DNA of 37,505 nucleotides, from positions 1 to 37,505 of the forward strand of contig CAYGBW010000086.1 of assembly GCA_964348185.1 (NCBI GenBank). The letters are read 5' to 3'. Made by a program: the position numbers and the translations under genes. Every line of letters begins with the position of its first letter. Positions within the stretch are counted from its first letter, which is position 1. Origin of the DNA: CAYGBW01 sp964348185. Its GTDB lineage: Bacteria > Desulfobacterota > BSN033 > WVXP01. Positions 24,072 to 32,108 of the stretch are shown here, piece by piece. The notes under the pieces are model-generated. The model saw nothing but the letters and a program-made list of their open reading frames with translations, had not been told where the DNA came from and did not search any database.

Positions 24072-24540
24072 ATGGTCGGATCCAAGGTTCAACAACCACG
24101 AGGCCCAACGATTACTGCGCTTACCTTCCTAGCCATGGTGGGCTTGTCTTACACGGTTCTCGGAACGGCCCTGTGTGCCACACTCTTCTCCTTTGAAATG
24201 GATACAACCCAAGCCGGGCTTTTGGGGTCGATTGCATGGCTCGGATTTGCCCTTGCCGTGGTTGGTGGGGGTGTCCTGTCCGATATGTTCATGAGGCAAC
24301 GGGTGCTCATGGTGGCATGCTCAATGATTGGGCTCGGGGGTACCTTGATGGGACCCTGGAGCGCCTTCTCTCTCAACGGTCTTCTTGTGGGGGTTGTTGA
24401 TGCCCTGCTTGGTGTCGGTCGTTTCAGAACCGGCTTCTCCAAAGGCAGGCTTTTGTGTTACAATCCTGGCCGTTTCTATTTTTCTCGCCCGGGTCGTATG
24501 CGCTTTTGAGAGATTTCAGGCCTCAGAGAACGTAAGTTGA
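24072..24540 (+). pseudogene. Major facilitator superfamily transporter remnant with internal deletion
   Basis: Residues 1-115 from the ATG at 24072 give three or four hydrophobic helices with the MFS loop 2-3 signature (LGFALAVVGGGVLSDMFMRQRVLM) and then LLVGVVDALLGVG. Similarity ends there. In another frame the following bases (about 24440-24540) read AGFCVTILAVSIFLARVVCAFERFQ, which looks like a last transmembrane helix and C-terminus. A complete MFS gene would need about 1.2 kb, so roughly 700-800 bases have been lost and the frame broken. The product cannot be a working transporter. Confidence 0.65.
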
Positions 24541-24573
24541 CCAGAAAACCAACACCGCAAAAGGAGAAACAAT

Positions 24574-25602
24574 ATGAAAGCGGTCTTGTGCGAAGCGCCA
24601 CACAAGATGACTCTCAAAGCGCTTCCCCTCCCCGTTCCGGGGCAAGGCGAGGTGCTTGTCCGTGTGATGGCCTCTGCGATTTGCGGGTCAGACATCAAAG
24701 CTTACCAGGGGAAGCATCCCCTGGTCAGACTCCCCTTGACCCTGGGCCATGAGTTCTCGGGGATCGTGGAAAGCCTGGGAAAGGGGGTTACAACCCTCTC
24801 AAAGGGCGACAGCGTGGTGATCGAGCCTTCTTTTGTCTGCAACAAATGCTCCTTCTGTAAACAGAAAAGCTACCATCTCTGTGACAACCTCCAGCAGCTG
24901 GGACATCAGCTCCCGGGCTCCTTCGCAGAATATGCGGTTGCCAGTGCCCCTTTTGTTCATGCCATTCCAGCCCATCTCTCTTTTGAAGAGGCCTCTCTCA
25001 GTCAACCCCTGGCCATTGCTGTCCATGCGGTCAGCCGGTCTGAGCTCCGAAAAGGGGATTTTGCCATTGTCTTTGGAGCCGGGGCGATTGGACAGTTGAT
25101 CATTCAGGTTTCCAAGTATACGGGGGCGAAAGTTCTGGCCATCGATCTGTTCGACCAGAAGCTGGACAAGGCTCAGGAGATGGGGGCGGATCACACCCTG
25201 CGGGGTAACGATCCTGACCTCCAGGAGCGGATTTTGGACTTGACCGAAGGCCGGGGCGCGGATGTCACCTTTGAGGCAGCGGGCACCAGTGCCACGATTC
25301 GTGAATCTTTCAAGGCGGTACGGAAAGGGGGGACAGTCCTTCTATTGGGACTGACGGGCCATGAGATCGAAGAGGTTCCCCTGGAGGAGGCCGTTCTGAG
25401 AGAGCTCAAGCTGGTGGGAACCGTCCGGTATGACGATGGAGATTACCCGAAGGCAATCGACATGATGAGTCGGGGTGAGGTCAAGGTCAAACCCATCATC
25501 GAAAGGACCTTCCCCCTGGAGGAAACCCCCAGGGTTTTTGAAGACATTCTGGCTTCACCAGGGGGAATCCTCAGAGCGGTCATGGTATCGAGGAACACAT
25601 AG
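24574..25602 (+). CDS. MDR dehydrogenase (5 of 6) with Gln at the fourth catalytic zinc position
   Basis: A 342-residue dehydrogenase with AAGGAG before the ATG. Ligands are C37 (ICGSD) and H59/E60 (GHEFSG), with structural zinc at C89, C92, C95 and C103. NAD is bound at GAGAIG (168-173). The usual xxEPLA reads LSQPLAIAV, so the fourth ligand is Q144. The protein is otherwise close to the sorbitol/threonine dehydrogenase type. It lies 9 bases before the ABC ATPase gene at 25612 and is probably cotranscribed with the second importer, so it may oxidise or reduce the compound that this importer brings in. Confidence 0.9.
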   Translation: MKAVLCEAPHKMTLKALPLPVPGQGEVLVRVMASAICGSDIKAYQGKHPLVRLPLTLGHEFSGIVESLGKGVTTLSKGDSVVIEPSFVCNKCSFCKQKSYHLCDNLQQLGHQLPGSFAEYAVASAPFVHAIPAHLSFEEASLSQPLAIAVHAVSRSELRKGDFAIVFGAGAIGQLIIQVSKYTGAKVLAIDLFDQKLDKAQEMGADHTLRGNDPDLQERILDLTEGRGADVTFEAAGTSATIRESFKAVRKGGTVLLLGLTGHEIEEVPLEEAVLRELKLVGTVRYDDGDYPKAIDMMSRGEVKVKPIIERTFPLEETPRVFEDILASPGGILRAVMVSRNT

Positions 25603-25611
25603 GAGGACACC

Positions 25612-26388
25612 GTGAATGGGGCATACCTGTTGAGGATGGAGAACATCTCCAAGAGCTATGGCCACGTTCAGGCGCTCAAGGATGTGACGTTGAACTTGGG
25701 TCTTCCAGAGGTTCTTGGGCTTGTGGGGGATAATGCCGCTGGAAAATCGACGCTGATCAAGATTCTGAGCGGGGCGATTCCGGCCGACACGGGGCAGATC
25801 TATTTCGAAGGGAAGGTCGTAAGAGTTGAGAATCCTCACGACGCCAGAGGGTTGGGGATAGAAACCATTTATCAGGATCTTGCCCTGGTGGGGAATCTAC
25901 CGGTTCATATGAATGTCTTCTTAGGGCGACCCCGGGTCAAATCCTTTCTGGGGGGAGCCCTTCGGATTCTGGATCAGAAGCGGATGGAAAGGGAATCCTG
26001 GGAAATCCTCAGAGAATTGAAAATCGATTTCGATTCCATGCGAGAAAGAGTGGACAACCTCTCGGGTGGACAACGCCAGGCGGTGGCCGTTGCAAGAGCG
26101 CTGTTTTTCACTCCCAAAGTCATCATTATGGATGAACCGACTTCGGGTCTTGCCGTCAAGGAAGTTGACAAGATCCATGAGATTATTCGTGAGTTTAAGA
26201 AAAAAGGAGTTTCCATCATTTTTATCACCCATCGATTGCAAAGCGTTTTTGCTGTGGCCGATCGAATCATGGTCCTCCGGAGAGGAGAAAAGGTCCTGGA
26301 CAAGAGACTTTCAGAGACCTCCATCGAGGAGGTGGTCCGGGAGATGTTCGGTCTGAAAGAGAGAAAAGAATCCTTGGAGCTCATCTAG
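25612..26388 (+). CDS. CUT2-type sugar ABC transporter ATPase, single domain
   Basis: A 258-residue ATPase starting at a GTG with GGAGG upstream. Walker A is GDNAAGKST (39-47), the Q-loop lies in ETIYQDLALV, the signature is LSGGQ (150-154), Walker B is VIIMDEPTSG (170-179), and the switch segment is FITHR. As in the first importer the ATPase is a single half, not the double RbsA form, and it shares the same DNAAGKS variant. It energises the permease pair encoded next. The permease gene begins 2 bases after the stop, indicating translational coupling. Confidence 0.94.
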   Translation: MNGAYLLRMENISKSYGHVQALKDVTLNLGLPEVLGLVGDNAAGKSTLIKILSGAIPADTGQIYFEGKVVRVENPHDARGLGIETIYQDLALVGNLPVHMNVFLGRPRVKSFLGGALRILDQKRMERESWEILRELKIDFDSMRERVDNLSGGQRQAVAVARALFFTPKVIIMDEPTSGLAVKEVDKIHEIIREFKKKGVSIIFITHRLQSVFAVADRIMVLRRGEKVLDKRLSETSIEEVVREMFGLKERKESLELI

Positions 26389-26390
26389 GC

Positions 26391-27332
26391 ATGCCCGTGA
26401 TGGGAAACCTACCGAAAAAGGTTCGGTTTATTCCGAACGTCCTCTATCTGTTTATCATGACCCTGGTGGTCTTTTCGGTCTTTTCTCCCCGGTTTTTGAG
26501 CGTCATGAACATCTCCAACATTATGATACAGAGCTGTATGCTAATCATTGTTGCCCTTGGGATGACGACGGTCATGCTCAGCAATGGGATCGACCTTTCG
26601 GTCGGCTCGGTCATGTCTCTGTCAGGAGTGGTCACAGGTCTCCTGCTGGCCTCGGGGATGGGCCTCTTCCTGTCGATCCTGGGGGGGTTGTGTGTGGGGG
26701 CTCTCTGCGGCACTTTCAATGGCGTCATGATCGCCAAGGTTGGCCTTCCCCCCTTCATTGCAACCTTCGGCATGTTGGGGATCGCTGATGGCCTGTCCCT
26801 CTTTTCTGTAGGAGGAGAGACGATCTATTGGGAAGAATCCAGATTCCAGTTCATTGCGAACGGACATTTTCTTTATGTTCCCGCGCCGGTGTGGATCGTG
26901 GCTGCTCTCTTTGTTGTCATGTTTATCATCTTGTACAAGACGCCCTTTGGGATTAACATTTTTGCCCTCGGCGGAAACGAAGAGGGATTGCGATTGACTG
27001 GGGTCAGCATCGCAAAAAACAAGATCGGAATCTATGTTCTTTCAGGGACTATGGCGAGCTCCTCGGGTCTTGTGCTTGCATCCCGGATCGCGAGTGCACA
27101 CCCGACAGCAGGATTCGGGTATGAATTCGAAGCGATCGCCGCGAGCGTGATTGGGGGGACCACCTTTTTTGGAGGACGGGGGGGGCTCGGGGGAACCCTT
27201 TTCGGAGCCCTCATTATCGCATTGATGCGGAATGGCTTGAGTCTTATGGGGTACACGACCCCATGGCAGTACTGCTCTATCGGAATGATTCTGGCCATTG
27301 GGGTTACGATAAATACATTCTTTTCAAAGTGA
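26391..27332 (+). CDS. CUT2-type sugar ABC transporter permease A
   Basis: A 313-residue membrane protein with 8-10 hydrophobic helices. RbsC-family signatures are present: IVALGMTTVMLSNGIDLSVGSVMSL, GTFNGVMIAKVGLPPFIATFGML, FALGGNEEGLRLTGVSI and the C-terminal AIAASVIGGTTFFGGRGGLGGTLFG. The NxIDLSVG motif reads SNGIDLSVG. It probably pairs with permease B (27341-28315) as a heterodimer, since a single ATPase and a single binding-protein gene flank both. It starts 2 bases after the ATPase stop. Confidence 0.94.
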   Translation: MPVMGNLPKKVRFIPNVLYLFIMTLVVFSVFSPRFLSVMNISNIMIQSCMLIIVALGMTTVMLSNGIDLSVGSVMSLSGVVTGLLLASGMGLFLSILGGLCVGALCGTFNGVMIAKVGLPPFIATFGMLGIADGLSLFSVGGETIYWEESRFQFIANGHFLYVPAPVWIVAALFVVMFIILYKTPFGINIFALGGNEEGLRLTGVSIAKNKIGIYVLSGTMASSSGLVLASRIASAHPTAGFGYEFEAIAASVIGGTTFFGGRGGLGGTLFGALIIALMRNGLSLMGYTTPWQYCSIGMILAIGVTINTFFSK

Positions 27333-27340
27333 TCGACGCG

Positions 27341-28315
27341 ATGAAATATCTGGAACGCTTCTCTCGAATTCTGATTCTTCTTGGCTTATGCCTTCTCATT
27401 TCCCTGCTCAACCCCGTATTCTTGCGGACGGGGAACATCATCAATATTCTCAGGCAGGCTGCCATCCTGAACATCCTGGGTATCGGAATGACCCTCGTCA
27501 TCGTTAGTGGAGGAATCGATCTCTCCAATGGTGCCGTGCTGGCCCTTTCTTCCTGTGTTGGCGGCCTGTTGCTCAAGTCTGGGTACCCCATGCCCCTGGG
27601 AATCCTCGTCGCCGTGGCAATCGGGTGCGGCTGCGGGTTTGTCAACGGGCTCATGGTGGCAAGGGTGAGGATTCCACCCTTTGTCACCACCTATGCGATG
27701 ATGTTCTTCGCCAGGGGATTGGCCTATCTCTCCCTTGGCGGAAAGATCCTCTATGGATTCACCCGTCAATTTCGCTTTATCGGGGCGGGCTATATCTGGG
27801 ATATTCCGATGCCCATTCTCATTAGTGCAGCGGTAACCTCTGTCTTTCTTTTTGTACAAAAATACACACCCTTCGGATCAGAGGTTTATGCGGTTGGCGC
27901 AGACGAAGAGGCATCCAGACTCTCGGGCATCCGAACTCGGAGTGTCTTGGTCAGGGTCTACATCTTGAGTGGCATGTTGTCAGCCTTTGGGGGCATCATC
28001 TATATGTCCCGGCTGAACGCCGCAGAACCGGTTATTGGAGAGACTTTTCCCCTGGATGCCATAGCAGCGGTGCTCATCGGAGGGACCCCTCTCACCGGGG
28101 GGGAGGGGGGAGTTGGAGGAACCATCATGGGTGCCCTCATTATCACGATTATCATCAATGCCATGAATCTACTCGGCATTTCTTCTCTTCTCCAGTCTTT
28201 TGTTCTGGGAGCTCTCATTGTGACGATGATATCCATGCAGGGTTATTCTCGAAGACTGCCTCTCGGGTCATCCTTTTTTCGGATGATTGGAAGGAGGGAC
28301 GAAATCAGGAAGTGA
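27341..28315 (+). CDS. CUT2-type sugar ABC transporter permease B
   Basis: A 324-residue membrane protein from the ATG at 27341; an in-frame GTG at 27329 overlaps the stop of permease A and is an alternative start. Signatures parallel permease A: GIGMTLVIVSGGIDLSNGAVLAL, GFVNGLMVARVRIPPFVTTYAMM, YAVGADEEASRLSGI, IAAVLIGGTPLTGGEGGVGGTIMG. It is sufficiently different from permease A that the pair is not a recent duplication. A cluster of palindromic repeats (28320-28445) follows before the binding-protein gene. Confidence 0.94.
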   Translation: MKYLERFSRILILLGLCLLISLLNPVFLRTGNIINILRQAAILNILGIGMTLVIVSGGIDLSNGAVLALSSCVGGLLLKSGYPMPLGILVAVAIGCGCGFVNGLMVARVRIPPFVTTYAMMFFARGLAYLSLGGKILYGFTRQFRFIGAGYIWDIPMPILISAAVTSVFLFVQKYTPFGSEVYAVGADEEASRLSGIRTRSVLVRVYILSGMLSAFGGIIYMSRLNAAEPVIGETFPLDAIAAVLIGGTPLTGGEGGVGGTIMGALIITIIINAMNLLGISSLLQSFVLGALIVTMISMQGYSRRLPLGSSFFRMIGRRDEIRK

Positions 28316-28319
28316 AGCT

Positions 28320-28445
28320 CCCCGCCCACCGGGCGGGGCATCTGTGGCAAAGCCAAGCGCCACTGAGCCGAAGCCTCTGGCGTAGGCTGACCTGTCCGCC
28401 GAAGCCTGTGGCGTAGGCGGATCATCCCCGTGCTTCCCCACGGGG
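28320..28445. repeat. Cluster of intergenic palindromic repeats
   Basis: Within 126 bases there are four palindromes. (1) CCCCGCCC-acc-GGGCGGGG, 28320-28338. (2, 3) Two 27-base units, 28364-28390 and 28395-28421, sharing CCGAAGCCTSTGGCGTAGGC and separated by 4 bases, each able to fold through GCC/GGC pairs; the second is closed by TCCGCC/GGCGGA. (4) CCCCGTG-cttccc-CACGGGG, 28426-28445. The array lies inside a transport operon between permease and binding-protein genes. It is typical of REP/BIME-like elements that set differential mRNA stability. No transposase is associated. Confidence 0.8.
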
Positions 28446-28534
28446 CATCCTGGCGAATGCGAGTAGAACGGGGGTGATCACGGGAGATCACGGAGGAAGG
28501 GTTTTGGAGTAAGACTCAGAAAGGAGGATGAACC

Positions 28535-29494
28535 ATGCTTTCAAGATACAGAATCGTTGCTCCGGCGGTCGCAGTGTTCTTTATTGCTGCGCTGGTTTTG
28601 ACCGCCTTAACCGGTTCGGCTTTTGGGGCCGAGAAAAAGTACAAGATGATCTTCATCGTCAAGAGCCTGGATAATCCGTTCTGGGATATGATGCGAGCCG
28701 GTGCGGAAAGGGCAGGAGACGATTTGGGGATCGAAATCGAGACCCTGGCTCCAATTAAACCCTATAACGTCGAGGAGCAGCTCCGATTCATGGAGGACGG
28801 GATTACGAAAGGCGTTGACGCCATTCTTGTTGTGCCTGCAGATTCCAAGGGGATTGTCCCCGGAATCGAAAAAGCCAACAAGGCTGGGATCGTCGTCGTC
28901 ACACCGAATACCCGTGCCTTTGGAGGGATCGTGGCCACCTGGGATGGTGCGGCGAATCGGGATGCAGCTTACACGATCGCGAAATACGGCCTCGAAACGG
29001 TTGGGGGTAAAGGGAATGTGATTATCCTGGAGGGGACGCCCGGAAATCAGACTGCCACGGACCGGAAAAAGGGGATCGACGATGCCATCTCTGAATTTCC
29101 CGGGGTTAAAGTCCTGGCTTCCCAAACGGCGAAGTTTTCCAGGGTTGAGGGCATGCGAGTGATGGAGAATCTGCTTCAACAGTTTCCCAAAATTGATCTC
29201 GTGATTTGTGCCAATGATGAAATGGCATTGGGGGCCATTGAAGCCATCGATGCTGCGGGCAGGTTAGGCGAGGCCAAGGTGACAGGGTTTGATGGGAACA
29301 ACGACGCGGTCAGATCGATTGCTGAGGGAAGACTTGTCGCTACCGGAGCCCAGAGACCCGATGCCCAGGCCTATTGGGGAGTCGTCTCAGCATACATCGC
29401 CCTGAAAGGCATGCCGACTCCAAAGGATATCTTTCTCCCCTGTCCGATCGTGGACAAGGGAAATGTTGACGTGTATCTCAAAATGATCAAGTAG
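28535..29494 (+). CDS. CUT2-type sugar-binding protein
   Basis: A 319-residue periplasmic protein with AAGGAGG before the ATG. The signal peptide (MLSRYRIVAPAVAVFFIAAL...FGA) is cleaved near residue 32, and the mature part begins EKKYKMIFIVKSLDNPFWDMM. The Peripla_BP_4 pattern is complete: GVDAILVVPADSKGI, GIVVVTPNTR, GKGNVIILEGTPGNQTATDRKKGI, LVICANDEMALGAIEAI and VTGFDGNNDAVRSI. It serves the ATPase and permease pair directly upstream. The FDGNNDAV segment resembles ribose/inositol-type binding proteins, but the ligand remains open. A terminator lies 135 bases downstream, closing this transcription unit. Confidence 0.93.
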   Translation: MLSRYRIVAPAVAVFFIAALVLTALTGSAFGAEKKYKMIFIVKSLDNPFWDMMRAGAERAGDDLGIEIETLAPIKPYNVEEQLRFMEDGITKGVDAILVVPADSKGIVPGIEKANKAGIVVVTPNTRAFGGIVATWDGAANRDAAYTIAKYGLETVGGKGNVIILEGTPGNQTATDRKKGIDDAISEFPGVKVLASQTAKFSRVEGMRVMENLLQQFPKIDLVICANDEMALGAIEAIDAAGRLGEAKVTGFDGNNDAVRSIAEGRLVATGAQRPDAQAYWGVVSAYIALKGMPTPKDIFLPCPIVDKGNVDVYLKMIK

Positions 29495-29628
29495 CAGGGG
29501 ACCGAAACCGTTCAAAGCCCTTTCTCCCGGAATGCGATCAGATCAAGCTTTCGTATGCCGATGATGAGAGAGACAAATGCTCAAGATCTGTGGAAGCTCT
29601 CTTGGATCGGAGGTCAATTGCAGTATCC

Positions 29629-29656
29629 AAGCCGCTCAAAGGAGCGGCTTTTTTTT
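29629..29656 (+). terminator. Rho-independent terminator after the binding-protein gene
   Basis: AAGCCGCTC-AAAG-GAGCGGCTT followed by a run of eight Ts counted from the end of the stem: a perfect 9-pair stem with a 4-base loop. It is the clearest factor-independent terminator in the window and separates the importer operon from the methyltransferase genes. Confidence 0.88.
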
Positions 29657-29732
29657 GCTAGTTGGGCACAATTCGATGTATCATAGGTCTTCATCATCCC
29701 AGCCGGTACCCCGGTTGAAGAGACCACGGTGT

Positions 29733-29760
29733 GGTGAAGCCCGGGCAGTCGCAAATGTAA
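29733..29760 (+). promoter_or_regulatory. Cobalamin-riboswitch-like core fragment (tentative)
   Basis: The run GGTGAA..CC.GGGCAGTCGCAA.TGTAA resembles the conserved GGUGAAnnCC...CGCaACUGUAA core of cobalamin riboswitches. It lies about 75 bases upstream of a corrinoid-dependent methyltransferase gene, where B12 sensing would make sense. The usual GGGAA element before it and a good B12 box (GUCAGGAGACCUGCC) after it are not evident, so the match is partial. Confidence 0.28.
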
Positions 29761-29832
29761 ACCCGGTGGCGAAAAAATCGATCAGGTCGGAACATCGATC
29801 ATCGGTGCGGCTTGAAGAAAGGAGACGAGCCT

Positions 29833-31287
29833 ATGGTGATGAAGGGATTTACCCGTCGCTTTGCGCCCCTCAAGGTTCTGTCGGATGAACAGATTGAGGA
29901 GATTCACAGGGCAACCCTGGGCGTGCTTGAGCGGACAGGGCTGAGGTTTGAGAGTGAAAGGGCCTTGAAGCTCTTTGAGAAGCATGGGTGCGTCGTGGAT
30001 CGTGATACGATGCGGGTAAGATTCCCTCCCCACATCGTTGAAGAGTGTCTGCGAATCACGCCGAGTTGCTTTTACTGGAAGGCGAGGGATTCAAAAAGTG
30101 ATCTGATCGTCGGTGGCAATACGGTTTATTTCTGCTCCTTTCCAGGCAAGAATATCGTTGATCTTGAAACGTGGGAACCCCGAACCGCGTCGCGAGAAGA
30201 GAACCGAGCAGGAATCGTGGTTCTCGACGCCCTGGAAAACCTTCATGTCATCAGCCCTTACACCCCCTATTTTGAGATAGAGGGGGTTCATCCGGTAATG
30301 ACCATGGTGGAAAGCGTTGCCAATAAGATACGGAATTCAGCAAAGCTCTTTTTTGACGGTCATCAGCAGGACAGTGAGATTTTCATCATCCAGATGGGGC
30401 AAGCGGTAGGAATGGAAATTCAAGGGATGTCTGAAGCCGCCCCACCTTTGACGTACTATGAAGACGCCGTGAACGCCGCATTCAGATATCATGGTGACGC
30501 GAACCTGCCCCTCCATATCACTGCCGCCGGTGTCATGGGAGGGACTGGGCCCGCCACGATCGCCGGTTCCATCGTAACTGGGAATGCCGAGTTGATCGGA
30601 GGCGTGGTTTTGTCGCAACTCATCAAGCCAGGAGCACGAATCGTCGCCTGTGATTTTATCATGCCCCAGGATATGCGGTCAGGATTCCCTGCCTTTGGGG
30701 CCATAGAGGCTGCCTTGCACGCAGCCGCATTCAATCAAATCTGGCGGAAATATGAAATCCCGGTTCAGACCATTTCTTGTGCCCTCCCCAGCTCAAAGAA
30801 AATCGACTTCCAAAATGGCTATGAAAAAGCGATGAGTGTGTTGCTAAGCGCCTTGACTGGCGCTCATATTGTGCAATTGCACGGGAGTGTCCACGGTGAA
30901 CTTACCTACCATCCCGTCCAATCCATATTGGACGACGACATCGCTGGCATGATCGGGCGCTTCATCGAAGGGGTTAACGTGTGTGACGAGACCCTGGCAG
31001 CGGACTTGATCGATGAGGTGGGCCCGATTCCAGGCATGTTCCTCGACCGGGGTCACACGAGGGTGTGGTGGAAGAAAGAGCAGTCGATGCCAAAAGTCGC
31101 AGATAGGCTGCCCTACGTTGAGTGGCTCGAGATGGGGAAGAAGGACGCCATGGCCAAAGCCCAGGAACGGATGAGAGAGATACTGGCTACCCACAGTCCC
31201 ACCCCTCTGTCCGCAGATCAAGAAGAAGAGATCGACAGAATACTGAATGAAGCCAGAATGTACTACAGGAACAAGGGAATGCTTTGA
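29833..31287 (+). CDS. MttB-family (non-pyrrolysine) corrinoid-dependent methyltransferase
   Basis: A 484-residue protein. The ATG at 29833 has AAGGAG 7-8 bases upstream; an in-frame TTG at 29812 is less likely. It matches the trimethylamine methyltransferase superfamily (COG5598) along its length: LKVLSDEQIEEIHRATLGVLERTGLRF at the N-terminus, the barrel segments TAAGVMGGTGPATIAGSIV, NAELIGGVVLSQLIKPGARIV, and the C-terminal motif IDEVGPIPGMFLDRGHTRVWWKKE. True MttB carries an in-frame amber (pyrrolysine) codon; none occurs here. It therefore belongs with the non-Pyl members such as MtgB (glycine betaine), MtpB and MtcB. It would move a methyl group from substrate to the corrinoid protein encoded next. 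The substrate is unknown. Confidence 0.9.
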   Translation: MVMKGFTRRFAPLKVLSDEQIEEIHRATLGVLERTGLRFESERALKLFEKHGCVVDRDTMRVRFPPHIVEECLRITPSCFYWKARDSKSDLIVGGNTVYFCSFPGKNIVDLETWEPRTASREENRAGIVVLDALENLHVISPYTPYFEIEGVHPVMTMVESVANKIRNSAKLFFDGHQQDSEIFIIQMGQAVGMEIQGMSEAAPPLTYYEDAVNAAFRYHGDANLPLHITAAGVMGGTGPATIAGSIVTGNAELIGGVVLSQLIKPGARIVACDFIMPQDMRSGFPAFGAIEAALHAAAFNQIWRKYEIPVQTISCALPSSKKIDFQNGYEKAMSVLLSALTGAHIVQLHGSVHGELTYHPVQSILDDDIAGMIGRFIEGVNVCDETLAADLIDEVGPIPGMFLDRGHTRVWWKKEQSMPKVADRLPYVEWLEMGKKDAMAKAQERMREILATHSPTPLSADQEEEIDRILNEARMYYRNKGML

Positions 31288-31319
31288 TCGGAAGGAATGC
31301 TGAGGCCAAGGAGGAGATG

Positions 31320-31991
31320 ATGGGAAAACCGCCCCAAGAGAGCCATTTGATAAATGATCTGCAGAAATCCGTTTTCGAGTACGACGCCGAAGGAGCCGAA
31401 CGTCTGGCGAGGCAGATCGTCCAACAAGGCGTTGACCTTTCTAGGGCCATCAACGGCCTGACCCATGCGATCGGAGTCATCGGAGACAGATTTGGCACAG
31501 GGGAGTTGTTCCTCCCAGACCTGGTAGGAGCGGGCAGGGTTGTGGACACGGCCATGGCCATTCTCGATGAAGAAATTGAGAGAACGGGGAAGCAAACGAG
31601 AGGCAAGGGGGTGATCGTGATCGGCACCGTGCGAGGGGATCTTCATAGCATCGGAAAGAACATGGTCGTGTCCTTCTGCCGGGCCGCTGGGTTCAGAGTG
31701 ATAGACCTGGGAGAGAATGTCAGTGCAGAAGAATTCATAGAGGCGGTGCAAAACCATGAACCCGATATCTTGGGCATGTCGACGCTCCTGACAACCACCA
31801 TGGCTGAACAGCAAGGGGTAATTCTGCGCCTAGGTGAAAAAGCCATCAGAAAAAACATCAAAATCATGGTGGGAGGCGGACCGCTCACTCAAGCGTTCGC
31901 TCAGAGAATAGGAGCAGACGGATACGCCTCGACAGCCCCCTCTGCAGCAAAACTCGCCTTGAAACTCATTGGGGTCCCTCAGGGGAGTTGA
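31320..31991 (+). CDS. Methyltransferase cognate corrinoid protein (MtgC/MtbC-like)
   Basis: A 223-residue cobalamin-binding protein. The ATG at 31320 lies 5 bases after GGAGG; an earlier TTG at 31284 overlaps the methyltransferase stop. The N-terminal helical cap domain (about 10-90) is followed by a B12-binding Rossmann domain with GDLHSIGKN (D107, H109, G112), the lower-axial-ligand motif DxHxxG, then STLLTTT and a GGGP segment near the C-terminus. It carries the methyl group as methyl-Co(III) between the MttB-like enzyme and a downstream methyltransferase (tetrahydrofolate or coenzyme M type) that is not in this window. No RamA-like reactivase is seen here. Confidence 0.93.
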   Translation: MGKPPQESHLINDLQKSVFEYDAEGAERLARQIVQQGVDLSRAINGLTHAIGVIGDRFGTGELFLPDLVGAGRVVDTAMAILDEEIERTGKQTRGKGVIVIGTVRGDLHSIGKNMVVSFCRAAGFRVIDLGENVSAEEFIEAVQNHEPDILGMSTLLTTTMAEQQGVILRLGEKAIRKNIKIMVGGGPLTQAFAQRIGADGYASTAPSAAKLALKLIGVPQGS

Positions 31992-32108
31992 GGGAAGCAC
32001 GGTTGGTGCTAGGTTTTCTTATCCCGCAAAAAGGTGGCGTGCTCACGTTGCGCTCGCCCTTCGTCAGAACCATGATGAGGGACCCAAAGGGAAAGGAGAT
32101 CGAAGACG

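Larger units (their letters stand above)
29495..29832. other. Intergenic region before the methyltransferase genes
   Basis: It contains the terminator at 29629-29656, which ends the second importer operon, and then about 175 bases of leader to the methyltransferase gene. That leader holds a stretch (29733-29760) resembling part of a cobalamin riboswitch core. No gene is visible. Confidence 0.5.

Noticed and set aside
28364..28421. Possible CRISPR repeat pair
   Set aside because: Only two units separated by 4 bases, each internally palindromic; no spacers of normal length and no cas genes.
29833..31287. Pyrrolysine-containing MttB
   Set aside because: The reading frame is complete without any in-frame amber codon, and no pyl genes are in the window.
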